From Bradyrhizobium diazoefficiens (GTDB lineage: Bacteria; Pseudomonadota; Alphaproteobacteria; Rhizobiales; Xanthobacteraceae), in contig NZ_JAFCJE010000004.1 of NCBI RefSeq assembly GCF_018131185.1, positions 620,001 to 684,000 of the forward strand: a stretch of DNA of 64,000 nucleotides, in the 5' to 3' direction. The translations under genes were made by a program, and so were the position numbers. Of this stretch, positions 26,295 through 33,946 are shown piece by piece; position 1 is the stretch's first letter, and each line of letters begins with the position of its first letter. The notes below the pieces were generated by a model. The model searched no databases. It was not told the DNA's origin and saw only the letters and a program-made list of their open reading frames with translations.

Positions 26295-27224
26295 TTAGCG
26301 CGAGATCGGCGGCGCCGGCGGACCGGACGATCCGGCTGGCGCTGCAGGCGGAGCTGCAGCGGCCGCGGGGGGTGCCGGCTCCTGTGGCTTGGGCGCCGGT
26401 TCGGAGCTGGCCGCGGGCGCGGCGGGCTTGGGTGCAGCCTCTTCCGCCGGCTTGGGCGCGGCCGGCTCGGCAGGCTTCGTGGCGGCTGGGGCCGCTGGTG
26501 AGACCGGCGGGACCGGATCGGGCCGCAGTGCCGGAGCGTCGCTGCCGCGCGGCTCGACCTTCGGGCTATTGGCTTCGGGCTCGACTTTGGCGCTGTCGGG
26601 CTTGGTCTCGGGCTTGGACTCCGCCTTCGGCTCGCTCTTCCTGTCGTCACCGGGCGGCGCGGCGGCGTCGACCTTCGGTGTTTCCTCAGGCTTGCCCCGA
26701 CGCTTGGCCTTGCGTCCCTCGGGCGCTGCCTGGCTCTCGGGCCTCGCACCGTCTTCCGCCGGCCGCCCCGCACGCTTCTGGCGGCCGCCCTCGGCCGCGG
26801 GAGCAGCCTCGCCATCCGGCTTGGCCGCGTCCTGGGAGCGCGGGCGGCGGCCCTGCTGCTCCCCCGCCTGTCCCGGGGCGGAGTTCGCGTCCTTCTCCCT
26901 GGCGCCGTCCTTCTTGCCGTCCTTGGCCTGGTAGCGGGTGTCGGTCGCGCCGTTGGAGACGAGATAGGAGGCGAGCACGCCCGCCATGTCCGAGCTCGTG
27001 GTGTAGTGCTGGCGCAGGAAGCCCGGCAGCGAACCCGGCGCGACGGACTTCAGAAGTCCGCGCGGGCTCTTGTGGCAGACATTGCAGGTCTGCGCGAAAA
27101 GCTGAGACGGGGTCTTGCCGGCCTCGAGGTTGGTCGCCTGCGCAAGAACGGCATCGGCCGCGCCGAAGCCGATCAGAAACAATACCGTCGCGAGGCTGAG
27201 CGCTCGGCTCGACATTCCCATCAT
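26295..27224 (-). CDS. Secreted mono-haem protein with long Pro/Ala/Lys-rich tail
   Basis: A 309-aa protein. The signal peptide is SLATVLFLIGFGAADAVLA; mature QATNLEAGKTPSQLFAQT precedes a single CNVCH haem-c motif at residues 47-51. The short haem domain ends near residue 95 (LRQHYTTSSDMAGVLASYL). The rest, about 210 residues, is low complexity: first Lys/Arg/Asp/Glu/Gly, then repeated Pro-Ala-Lys-Pro blocks ending in PPAPPISR. No TM helix other than the signal. The distal Met ligand is uncertain. ATGs at 27224, 27221 and 27215 are all possible starts; the last has the best spacing to GGAG. Electron carrier or sensor role is inference. Confidence 0.65.
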   Translation of the reverse strand: MMGMSSRALSLATVLFLIGFGAADAVLAQATNLEAGKTPSQLFAQTCNVCHKSPRGLLKSVAPGSLPGFLRQHYTTSSDMAGVLASYLVSNGATDTRYQAKDGKKDGAREKDANSAPGQAGEQQGRRPRSQDAAKPDGEAAPAAEGGRQKRAGRPAEDGARPESQAAPEGRKAKRRGKPEETPKVDAAAPPGDDRKSEPKAESKPETKPDSAKVEPEANSPKVEPRGSDAPALRPDPVPPVSPAAPAATKPAEPAAPKPAEEAAPKPAAPAASSEPAPKPQEPAPPAAAAAPPAAPAGSSGPPAPPISR

Positions 27225-27487
27225 CTCCGTTGAATTCCGAGGGGTGCAGCCGGCCTCCGGCGCGGCGGCGGGTCACCTTTTATCCGATTGAGCCGCGAAT
27301 GGAAGCAGCCTCCACGCGCAAGGATGTGATTAAGCGCTTTTCGAATATCGGCCGTGAACTCAGCGCAATAGCGCGGCAGCCCCACCCTCCCCAGATTGAA
27401 TGCAAACGCATAGGAACCGCTGCGGCGCCTGGGCGTCAGATATGAAGGCCGGGTTAGTCGCATCTTTTCGGGTTCGCTCGAGAGGAC

Positions 27488-28744
27488 ATGTCGATGGACC
27501 GTTTGTTGCGTGGATTCCTGTCTCAATTCATCCGCCGCGGGTCGATGACGGTGACCGGCGCAAGCGGGGGGAAATTCACCGTCGGCGACGGCTCCGGAGT
27601 TCCGGTCGCGGTGCGCTTCGTGACCGCGGAGGCGGAGAGGAAGATTCTCGTCAATCCCGAGCTCGGGCTTGGCGAGGCCTACATGGACGGCGAGTTCGTG
27701 GTCGAACGCGGCACCATCGCTGATGCCCTCGCGATCCTGCTCGATCAACCCGACCCGTTGCCGCAGTGGGCCAAACCCTGGTGGCACCTGCGCTACCTGA
27801 CGCGGCACCTGAGACAGTTCAATCTGCGCTCGCGCTCCCGCAACAACGTCGCACATCACTACGACCTCGACGCCCGGCTCTATTCGCTCTTCCTCGACGC
27901 CGACAAGCAGTACAGCTGCGCCTATTTCCCGACGCCAGAGACAACGCTCGACGATGCGCAGCTCGCCAAGAAACGGCACATTGCCGCCAAGCTGTTCATC
28001 AAGCCCGGCCAGCGCGCGCTCGACATCGGCTCGGGCTGGGGCGGGCTCGGGCTCTATCTCGCCGAGATCGCTGGCGCCGACGTCACCGGCATCACGCTCT
28101 CGGCCGAGCAGTTGCAGATTGCCAATGGGCGCGCGGTCGAAAAGGGCCTGACGGGCTCGGCCAGATTCCTGCTTCAGGACTATCGCGACATCACCGGCCC
28201 GTTCGACCGCATCGTCTCGGTCGGCATGTTCGAGCATGTCGGCGCCCGCTTCTACGACACCTACTTCCGGCGCTGCGCCGAGCTGCTCAGCGAAGACGGC
28301 GTGATGCTGCTGCATTCGATCGGCCGTTCGCAGGGCCCGGACTCGACCAATCCCTGGATCGCCAAATACATCTTCCCCGGCGGCTACATCCCGGCCTTGT
28401 CGGAGGTGCTCCCGGCGATCGAGCGCGCGGGCCTCTTGGTCTGCGACATCGAGATCCTGCGCCTGCACTATGCCGAGACGCTGAAAGCCTGGCGGGAGCG
28501 CTTCATGGCGCGGCGCGAGGAGGCCGTGCAGCTCTATGACGAGCGCTTCGCCTTGATGTGGGAATTTTATCTCGCAGCCTGTGAGATGACATTTCGCAAG
28601 CAGGACATGATGAACTTCCAGATCCAGCTCACCCGTCGCCAGGGCGTGGTGCCGTTGACCCGCGACTACATGCCGCGTGAAGAAGCCCGGCTGCGGGCTC
28701 GCGAGGACACGCCCCCGTCGAGGCTGAAATTGGCTGGTGAATAG
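27488..28744 (+). CDS. cfa: Cyclopropane-fatty-acyl-phospholipid synthase family methyltransferase
   Basis: A cytoplasmic, membrane-associated SAM-dependent enzyme that adds a methylene (or a methyl) group across phospholipid acyl double bonds. The N-terminal region contains GEAYMDGEFVVE; the catalytic domain starts with NVAHHYDL and has YSCAYF, the SAM motif LDIGSGWGGLGLYLAE, and SVGMFEHVG. The C-terminal part keeps ETLKAWRERF...FYLAACEMTFR. Length 418 aa is normal. A GAGAGG site supports the ATG. True cyclopropanation versus a related methylation cannot be separated by eye. Confidence 0.88.
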   Translation: MSMDRLLRGFLSQFIRRGSMTVTGASGGKFTVGDGSGVPVAVRFVTAEAERKILVNPELGLGEAYMDGEFVVERGTIADALAILLDQPDPLPQWAKPWWHLRYLTRHLRQFNLRSRSRNNVAHHYDLDARLYSLFLDADKQYSCAYFPTPETTLDDAQLAKKRHIAAKLFIKPGQRALDIGSGWGGLGLYLAEIAGADVTGITLSAEQLQIANGRAVEKGLTGSARFLLQDYRDITGPFDRIVSVGMFEHVGARFYDTYFRRCAELLSEDGVMLLHSIGRSQGPDSTNPWIAKYIFPGGYIPALSEVLPAIERAGLLVCDIEILRLHYAETLKAWRERFMARREEAVQLYDERFALMWEFYLAACEMTFRKQDMMNFQIQLTRRQGVVPLTRDYMPREEARLRAREDTPPSRLKLAGE

Positions 28745-29042
28745 ACCCTAATGACGCAGGGTCGAAATCTGGGAGGAGCGGAAAAGCGCCGTTAACGCCA
28801 ATTGCGCCCGCAGCTCGACCAGAACTTCGGGTGCGACCGGCTGGCGGCGCACTTCGGGCCGTTCAGCGTGCTCCATGGCCGCAATCAGCCCCGACAACCA
28901 AAGCCGGCTACCTGCCCCGCTTCGCCCGATCTGGTGCTGCCGTTCTGGCCGCATCGCTTGCCTCGTTCCCTGTTGGACCGCGGGAGACAATTCCCAGCCC
29001 GTCCGCCTGTTCCGGTCATACCCCCGAAAGAATCCGGGAAGA
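28745..29042. other. Intergenic region after cfa
   Basis: About 300 bp with no gene I can support. Several short frames exist on both strands but lack ribosome-binding sites and protein-like composition. The right end leads into a CRP-type site. Confidence 0.4.
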
Positions 29043-29058
29043 TGTGATCCACTTCACA
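29043..29058. promoter_or_regulatory. CRP-consensus palindrome
   Basis: TGTGA-TCCACT-TCACA has two perfect 5-bp half-sites with the 6-base spacer of the E. coli CRP consensus. It lies 33 bp upstream of the 39-codon gene at 29092. A Crp-family protein may bind here; which one is unknown, though three Crp/Fnr-type genes lie elsewhere in this window. Confidence 0.45.
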
Positions 29059-29091
29059 TAAGTCTGGTCGTGGTTGGCTTAGACCGTCGCC

Positions 29092-29211
29092 ATGAGCAAA
29101 GAGACCCAAACCTCATTCGACGTGCAGGACGACCTCCGCACCGATTACGCCCTGATCGTCACCGGCGTCGGGGCGGCTCTGGTTGCGCTGGTCTACCTCC
29201 TGCTGGTCTGA
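29092..29211 (+). CDS. 39-residue single-span membrane peptide
   Basis: ATG at 29092, TGA at 29209. The N-terminal half is hydrophilic and acidic (SKETQTSFDVQDDLRTDY), the C-terminal half is one hydrophobic helix (ALIVTGVGAALVALVYLLLV) ending at the stop. This two-part design is typical of real small membrane proteins. No strong ribosome-binding site is visible, which lowers confidence. A CRP-like palindrome lies 33 bp upstream. Function unknown. Confidence 0.5.
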   Translation: MSKETQTSFDVQDDLRTDYALIVTGVGAALVALVYLLLV

Positions 29212-29503
29212 ACCAGAGCCGGAAGCACCCAGCGTGCGTCAATTCGCGCGCTTTCAGGTACGTCTGCGCGTCAATCCATTAGGTTCACGACTTCAGGATT
29301 TTTCCATGGCGCGGTCGCGGCTGCTTCCAGGCCGCACCGGTTCCGCGAAAATCCGTCAAGCGCGACGCGTGCTGCGACTGCTAATCATCCACCATTTTTA
29401 CTGAGCGGTTGATAGCGGTCAGCTTTCGCTTCCGCTTTGCACCGAGGCGGCGCTTTATCCCGGCCCCGCATCCGCCCAAGAAAATTGCTAAGCACGTCCG
29501 ACC

Positions 29504-31012
29504 ATGGCCCTGACTGATTCGAACGTTCTCAAACTCGCGCCCGACGCAGGAACCCCCGCCTATCGGAGCGCGCCGCACAATATCGAGGCGGAACAGAGCC
29601 TCCTGGGCGCGATCCTGGTCAACAACGACGCGTTTTACCGCGTCTCCGACTTCCTGGAAGCGAAGCATTTTTTCGAACCGCTGCACCAGACCATCTTCGA
29701 GACCGCCGGCAGCCTGATCCGGATGGGCAAGATCGCGACGCCCGTCACGCTGAAGACGTTCCTGCCTGCCGACACCGATGTCGGCGGTATGACCATCGGG
29801 CAATATCTGGCGCGGCTCGCGGCCGAAGCGACCACCATCATCAACGCCCAGGACTATGGCCGCACCGTCTACGACCTGTCGCTGCGGCGCGACCTGATCG
29901 GCATCGGCGAGGACATGGTCAATGTCGCCTATGACGCGCCGGTCGACTTCCAGCCACGGGCACAGATCGAGGACGCCGAGCGCAAGCTTTACGAACTCGC
30001 CGAATCCGGCCGCTATGACGGCGGCTTCCAGAAATTCTCGCAGGCCCTGGCAGTCGCGGTCGATCTCGCCGCCAAGGCGTTCCAGCGCGACGGCAAGCTG
30101 TCCGGCATCTCGACGGGCATGCGCGACCTCGACACCAAGATGGGCGGCCTGCAGAGCTCCGACCTCATCATCGTCGCGGGACGTCCCGGCATGGGCAAGA
30201 CGTCGCTGGCGACCAACATCGCCTACAACGTCGCGCAAGCCTATGTTCCGGAGCTCCAGGCCGACGGCACCATGAAGGCCGCCAATGGCGGCGTGATCGG
30301 CTTCTTCTCCTGCGAAATGTCGGCCGACCAGCTCGCCACGCGTATCGTGGCCGAGCGCACCGGTGTTCCCTCCTCCCACATCCGCCGCGGCGGCATCTCG
30401 GAAGCCGATTTCGAGAAGATCCGGGAGGTTTCGATCGAGCTGCAGTCGCTGCCGTTCTACGTGGATGCGACCGGCGGCCTGTCGATCGCGCAGTTGATGG
30501 CGCGCGCGCGCCGGCTGAAGCGCCAGAAGGGCCTCGACCTGCTCGTGATCGACTATATCCAGCTGCTCTCGGGCTCGGGCAAGCGGAGCGACAATCGCGT
30601 GCAGGAAATCACGGAGATCACGACCAGCCTGAAGGCGCTGGCCAAGGAGCTCAATGTTCCCGTGATCGCGCTGTCGCAGCTCTCGCGTCAGGTCGAATCG
30701 CGTGACGACAAGCGGCCGCAGCTCTCGGACCTGCGTGAATCCGGTTCGATCGAACAGGACGCCGACGTCGTGCTGTTCGTTTACCGCGAGGAATATTACC
30801 TCGCGATGAAGGAGCCCCGCCCAGGCACGCCCGAGCACGAGAAGTGGCAGCTCGACATGAGCCTTGCGCACGGAAAAGCGGAGGTCATCATCGGCAAGCA
30901 GCGCCATGGCCCGACCGGCACGGTCGATTTGGCGTTCGAAGCCTCGGTCACGCGGTTCGGCGACCTCGCGCCTGACAGTCAGGTACCGGCTCGCAGCGGC
31001 AACGACTACTGA
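29504..31012 (+). CDS. dnaB: Replicative DNA helicase DnaB
   Basis: The hexameric helicase that unwinds DNA at the replication fork. The N-terminal helical domain starts at PHNIEAEQSLLGAILVNNDAFYRV; the RecA-like motor has Walker A IVAGRPGMGKTSLA (about residue 223), Walker B LLVIDYIQLLSG, and SQLSRQVESRDDKRPQLSDLRESGSIEQDADVV with the arginine finger region and sensor. Length 502 aa is normal. The segment GFFSCEMSADQLATR fits helicase motif 1a. About 290 bp upstream (29212-29503) show no other gene. Confidence 0.97.
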   Translation: MALTDSNVLKLAPDAGTPAYRSAPHNIEAEQSLLGAILVNNDAFYRVSDFLEAKHFFEPLHQTIFETAGSLIRMGKIATPVTLKTFLPADTDVGGMTIGQYLARLAAEATTIINAQDYGRTVYDLSLRRDLIGIGEDMVNVAYDAPVDFQPRAQIEDAERKLYELAESGRYDGGFQKFSQALAVAVDLAAKAFQRDGKLSGISTGMRDLDTKMGGLQSSDLIIVAGRPGMGKTSLATNIAYNVAQAYVPELQADGTMKAANGGVIGFFSCEMSADQLATRIVAERTGVPSSHIRRGGISEADFEKIREVSIELQSLPFYVDATGGLSIAQLMARARRLKRQKGLDLLVIDYIQLLSGSGKRSDNRVQEITEITTSLKALAKELNVPVIALSQLSRQVESRDDKRPQLSDLRESGSIEQDADVVLFVYREEYYLAMKEPRPGTPEHEKWQLDMSLAHGKAEVIIGKQRHGPTGTVDLAFEASVTRFGDLAPDSQVPARSGNDY

Positions 31013-31052
31013 GTTCCTTGAACCAGAACAGTCTCTTGCGTAAAACGGCGCC

Positions 31053-32336
31053 ATGACAATGGCGTCCGACCCGAAAATGAACCCGCAATCCGGCCTTCTC
31101 TCCGCGGAGGCCAATCAGGCTGCCGCGCTCGCAGCCTATGGTGGCGTGCTGACCGTCGATCTCGACGCCATCATCGCCAACTGGCGCAAGCTCGAGAAGA
31201 CGGCGGTGCCGGCCGAATGCTCGGCGGTGATCAAGGCCGACGCCTATGGCTGCGGTGCCCCCGAGGTCGCGCGTGCGCTGAGCAAGGCCGGGTGCAAGAC
31301 CTTTTTCGTCGCCACCATCGAGGAGGCCCGCAAGGTACGTGCGGCCGTTCCGGAGCCTACGATCTACGTGCTCGGCGGCTATTTCCAGAACACGGGCGAG
31401 CACTACGCCAAGATCAATTGCCGCCCGGTGATCGGCGACCTCAACGAACTCGCCGAATGGGACGTGTTCTGCCGCCGCACCGGCTGGAACGGCGGCGCGG
31501 CGGTTCACATCGACACCGGCATGAACCGGCTCGGCCTCACGCTTTCCGAAGCGCAGGCCATCATCCCCCGCATCAACGCCGGCGATCACGGCATCACGCT
31601 GGTCATGAGCCACCTGGTCTCGGCCGAGCAGCTCAACAGCCCCGTGAACGCCAAGCAGCTCGCTTCCTTCCGCGCGATCGCCAGCGAATTCTCCGGCGTG
31701 CCGGCGGCGCTCGCCAACTCCTCCGGCATCTTCCTCGGCGCGCCCTTCCAGTTCGAGCTGGTGCGGCCGGGGGCTGCGCTCTACGGCGTCAACCCGACGC
31801 CGGAGGCCGACAACCCGATGCAGCCGGTGGTCGACCTCAAGGCGCGCATCGTGCAGACCCGCACCATCGATCGCGGCGAGAGCGTCGGCTATGGCGGCAC
31901 CTGGACCGCGCGGCGGCCGACCAAACTGGCGATCATCGCGGTCGGCTATGCCGACGGCTATTTCCGCGCCGCCAGCTCCAATGACGGCACCCGCGGCGCC
32001 GAGGTCATCGTCGCCGGCAAACGCTGCCCCGTCGCGGGGCGCATCTCGATGGACCTCATCGCGATCGACATCACCGATCTGCCGCCGAATGCGGCGCGGC
32101 GCGGCCATATGGTGACGCTGCTCGGCGAAGGCATCACCGTCGACGAGCTCGCGCATCATTTCGGCACCATCGGCTATGAGGTGCTGACCAGCCTCGGTCG
32201 CCGCTACGCCCGCATCTACAAAGGCGGCAATGTGGAGGAGCCGCTGGTCAAGCCGGCAGCCGCGACCGGAGCCGAGCAGCCTCCCTCACCGCCGCCGGTC
32301 GAGCAGCCGGCGGCACCGCCGCCGCTGCCGGGCTAG
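31053..32336 (+). CDS. alr: Alanine racemase
   Basis: A PLP enzyme making D-alanine for peptidoglycan. The PLP lysine is Lys61 in AVIKADAYGCG; the catalytic tyrosine is in ESVGYGGTW; GYADGYFRA and CPVAGRISMDLIAID are also intact. The C-terminal domain is followed by a ~35-residue Pro/Ala-rich extension that is not part of the fold. Two in-frame ATGs (31053, 31059) compete for the start. It lies 40 bp after dnaB, likely in one operon. Confidence 0.95.
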   Translation: MTMASDPKMNPQSGLLSAEANQAAALAAYGGVLTVDLDAIIANWRKLEKTAVPAECSAVIKADAYGCGAPEVARALSKAGCKTFFVATIEEARKVRAAVPEPTIYVLGGYFQNTGEHYAKINCRPVIGDLNELAEWDVFCRRTGWNGGAAVHIDTGMNRLGLTLSEAQAIIPRINAGDHGITLVMSHLVSAEQLNSPVNAKQLASFRAIASEFSGVPAALANSSGIFLGAPFQFELVRPGAALYGVNPTPEADNPMQPVVDLKARIVQTRTIDRGESVGYGGTWTARRPTKLAIIAVGYADGYFRAASSNDGTRGAEVIVAGKRCPVAGRISMDLIAIDITDLPPNAARRGHMVTLLGEGITVDELAHHFGTIGYEVLTSLGRRYARIYKGGNVEEPLVKPAAATGAEQPPSPPPVEQPAAPPPLPG

Positions 32337-32403
32337 TCCCCACTCTCGTGCCCCTGACGCAGCGCAATGCGCCGCGGCTTGTCCGGGACACGAGGCAGGC
32401 AGC

Positions 32404-32622
32404 TTACTTCTTTTTCCGGCCGTCCAGCGCCGCCTTGCAGGTCGCACTGAGCTGGTCGCGCTTGCCATTGAGACATGCGACGATGCCGCCGCCCGGCGCG
32501 ATGCCGGCGCAGAATTTGTCGTAATCTGTCTTGCACGCACCGCGAGGGTCGGACGATTGTGCCGACGCGAGCCCGGAGAACGCGACAGCGACGACGATGG
32601 CGGCGAAGTTCAACTTGGACAT
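32404..32622 (-). CDS. Small secreted Cys-rich-repeat protein
   Basis: A 72-residue protein with a signal peptide (LNFAAIVVAVAFSGLASA) and one Cys-rich repeat of the GLG1-like type: CKTDYDKFCAGIAPGGGIVACLNGKRDQLSATCKAAL. Four cysteines could form two disulfides in the periplasm. Start at 32622 is supported by a GGAG site. It is divergent from xth, with 40 bp between. Role unknown. Confidence 0.7.
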   Translation of the reverse strand: MSKLNFAAIVVAVAFSGLASAQSSDPRGACKTDYDKFCAGIAPGGGIVACLNGKRDQLSATCKAALDGRKKK

Positions 32623-32662
32623 TGTGTCTCCGGTACGGGGCGGCAAGAGCCGGCAGCTCTAC

Positions 32663-33433
32663 ATGAAGATCGCGACATTCAACATCAACAACATCAACCG
32701 CCGCCTGCCCAATCTCTTGGCATGGCTGCGCGCGGCGAAGCCCGATGTCGTCGCACTTCAGGAGTTGAAGGCAAGTGATGGCGAATTTCCGGCGGCCGCG
32801 ATCGAAAAGGCCGGCTATGGCGCGGTGTGGTGTGGACAAAAGACCTGGAACGGGGTCGCCATCCTCGCCCGCAAGGCCGAACCCATTCTCACCCGCGACC
32901 GCCTGCCCGGAAGAGCTGCCGATCACGAAGCCCGCTACATCGAGGCCGCCGTGCGCGGCATCATCGTCACCAGCATCTATCTGCCCAACGGCAATCCGCA
33001 GCCCGGACCGAAATTCGACTACAAGCTCGACTGGTTCGCACGGCTCAAGCGCCACGCGAAGAGCTTCATCACGCAGGATCTGCCGGTGGTGCTCGCCGGC
33101 GACTACAACGTCGCACCATTGCCGATCGACATCTATCCGACGCGCTCGTGGGACAAGGATGCGCTGATCCAGCCGAAGAGCCGCGCGGCGTTTGCCTCAC
33201 TGGTCCAACAGGGCTGGTGCGATGCGATCCGCGAGTTGCACCCTGAACAGCGCATCTACACGTTCTGGGACTACAAGCGAAACCGCTGGCCGCGCGATGC
33301 GGGCCTGCGGCTCGACCATCTCCTGCTCAGCCCTGCCCTCGCCCCGCGCCTCGTCAAGGCCGGTGTCGACAGAGATGTCCGCGGCGAGGACGGCGCCAGC
33401 GATCACGCCCCGGCGTGGGTGGTGCTGCGGTGA
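32663..33433 (+). CDS. xth: Exodeoxyribonuclease III (AP endonuclease)
   Basis: A cytoplasmic Mg-dependent DNA repair nuclease that cleaves at abasic sites and trims 3' ends. The fold begins at MKIATFNINNINRRL; the catalytic Glu is E34 in ALQELK; VLAGDYNVAP carries the Asp/Asn pair and DGASDHAPAWV the C-terminal Asp-His. Length 256 aa is normal. The start was placed at the ATG with the family N-terminus. A gene remnant in opposite orientation begins 3 bp after its stop. Confidence 0.94.
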   Translation: MKIATFNINNINRRLPNLLAWLRAAKPDVVALQELKASDGEFPAAAIEKAGYGAVWCGQKTWNGVAILARKAEPILTRDRLPGRAADHEARYIEAAVRGIIVTSIYLPNGNPQPGPKFDYKLDWFARLKRHAKSFITQDLPVVLAGDYNVAPLPIDIYPTRSWDKDALIQPKSRAAFASLVQQGWCDAIRELHPEQRIYTFWDYKRNRWPRDAGLRLDHLLLSPALAPRLVKAGVDRDVRGEDGASDHAPAWVVLR

Positions 33434-33436
33434 TCC

Positions 33437-33514
33437 TCACCACAGATTCCTGCCGTCGATGACGTCGACCGGCACGGCCTCCAAATCGGAATCGTCGAAC
33501 AGGCGCGCATTCCG
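33437..33514 (-). pseudogene. Possible 3' remnant of a truncated gene
   Basis: On the minus strand, about 25 codons read RNARLFDDSDLEAVPVDVID followed by GRNLW and a stop at 33437-33439. The composition (acidic, no low complexity, ending in a plausible C-terminus) looks like a real protein end, convergent with xth. An in-frame stop at 33515-33517 cuts it off, and unrelated sequence follows. I do not recognise the parent protein. It may mark the left boundary of the inserted metal-efflux block. Confidence 0.35.
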
Positions 33515-33547
33515 TCAAACCGTGCGGAATTCGGGCGTGCGGCACCG

Positions 33548-33919
33548 CTATTCCCCTGCATACCTCGCGGTCAGCGAGTGCCCGTGCAGACTTCCCGAGA
33601 AGACGACGATCGCTTTTGACGATGGTTCTGCTGGAAGCTTTCCGGTCATCATGTTCGGACTGGCGGGGACAAGCGGAACCGTCACCGTCTTACCGCCGTC
33701 TTGAATCGTCGCGCGTCCGCGCATGTCCCTTGTCGAAAGCGGCGAACCGTCGTCGTCTCCCACATAGAAAACGATATCCAGACCCTTCCGCACAAGCTCG
33801 ATCGGATGCCCTTGCGATTTGACGACGGGACCGCCGTTGCTGCCCTTTGTCTGTGCAACAGCGAGTTGGGGGATTGCCGTGCTCAAGGCGATCATGGCTG
33901 AAAAGATGTACCGTCGCAT
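33548..33919 (-). CDS. Small secreted protein of the metal-efflux operon
   Basis: A 123-aa protein with a signal peptide (IFSAMIALSTAIPQLAVA, cleavage before QTKG). The mature part is mostly beta-strand in pattern, with a histidine-containing end (VFSGSLHGHSLTARY). It is last in the efflux operon, 27 bp after the RND pump. A periplasmic metal-binding or pump-associated role is likely from context only; I cannot name a family. Confidence 0.7.
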   Translation of the reverse strand: MRRYIFSAMIALSTAIPQLAVAQTKGSNGGPVVKSQGHPIELVRKGLDIVFYVGDDDGSPLSTRDMRGRATIQDGGKTVTVPLVPASPNMMTGKLPAEPSSKAIVVFSGSLHGHSLTARYAGE

Positions 33920-33946
33920 TGTTAGTCTCCTTCGGTAGTTGCAGAA

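Noticed and set aside
28748..28990. An 80-codon minus-strand frame after cfa
   Set aside because: No ribosome-binding site and no recognisable protein pattern. Its C-terminal part is slightly protein-like, so a decayed gene cannot be excluded.
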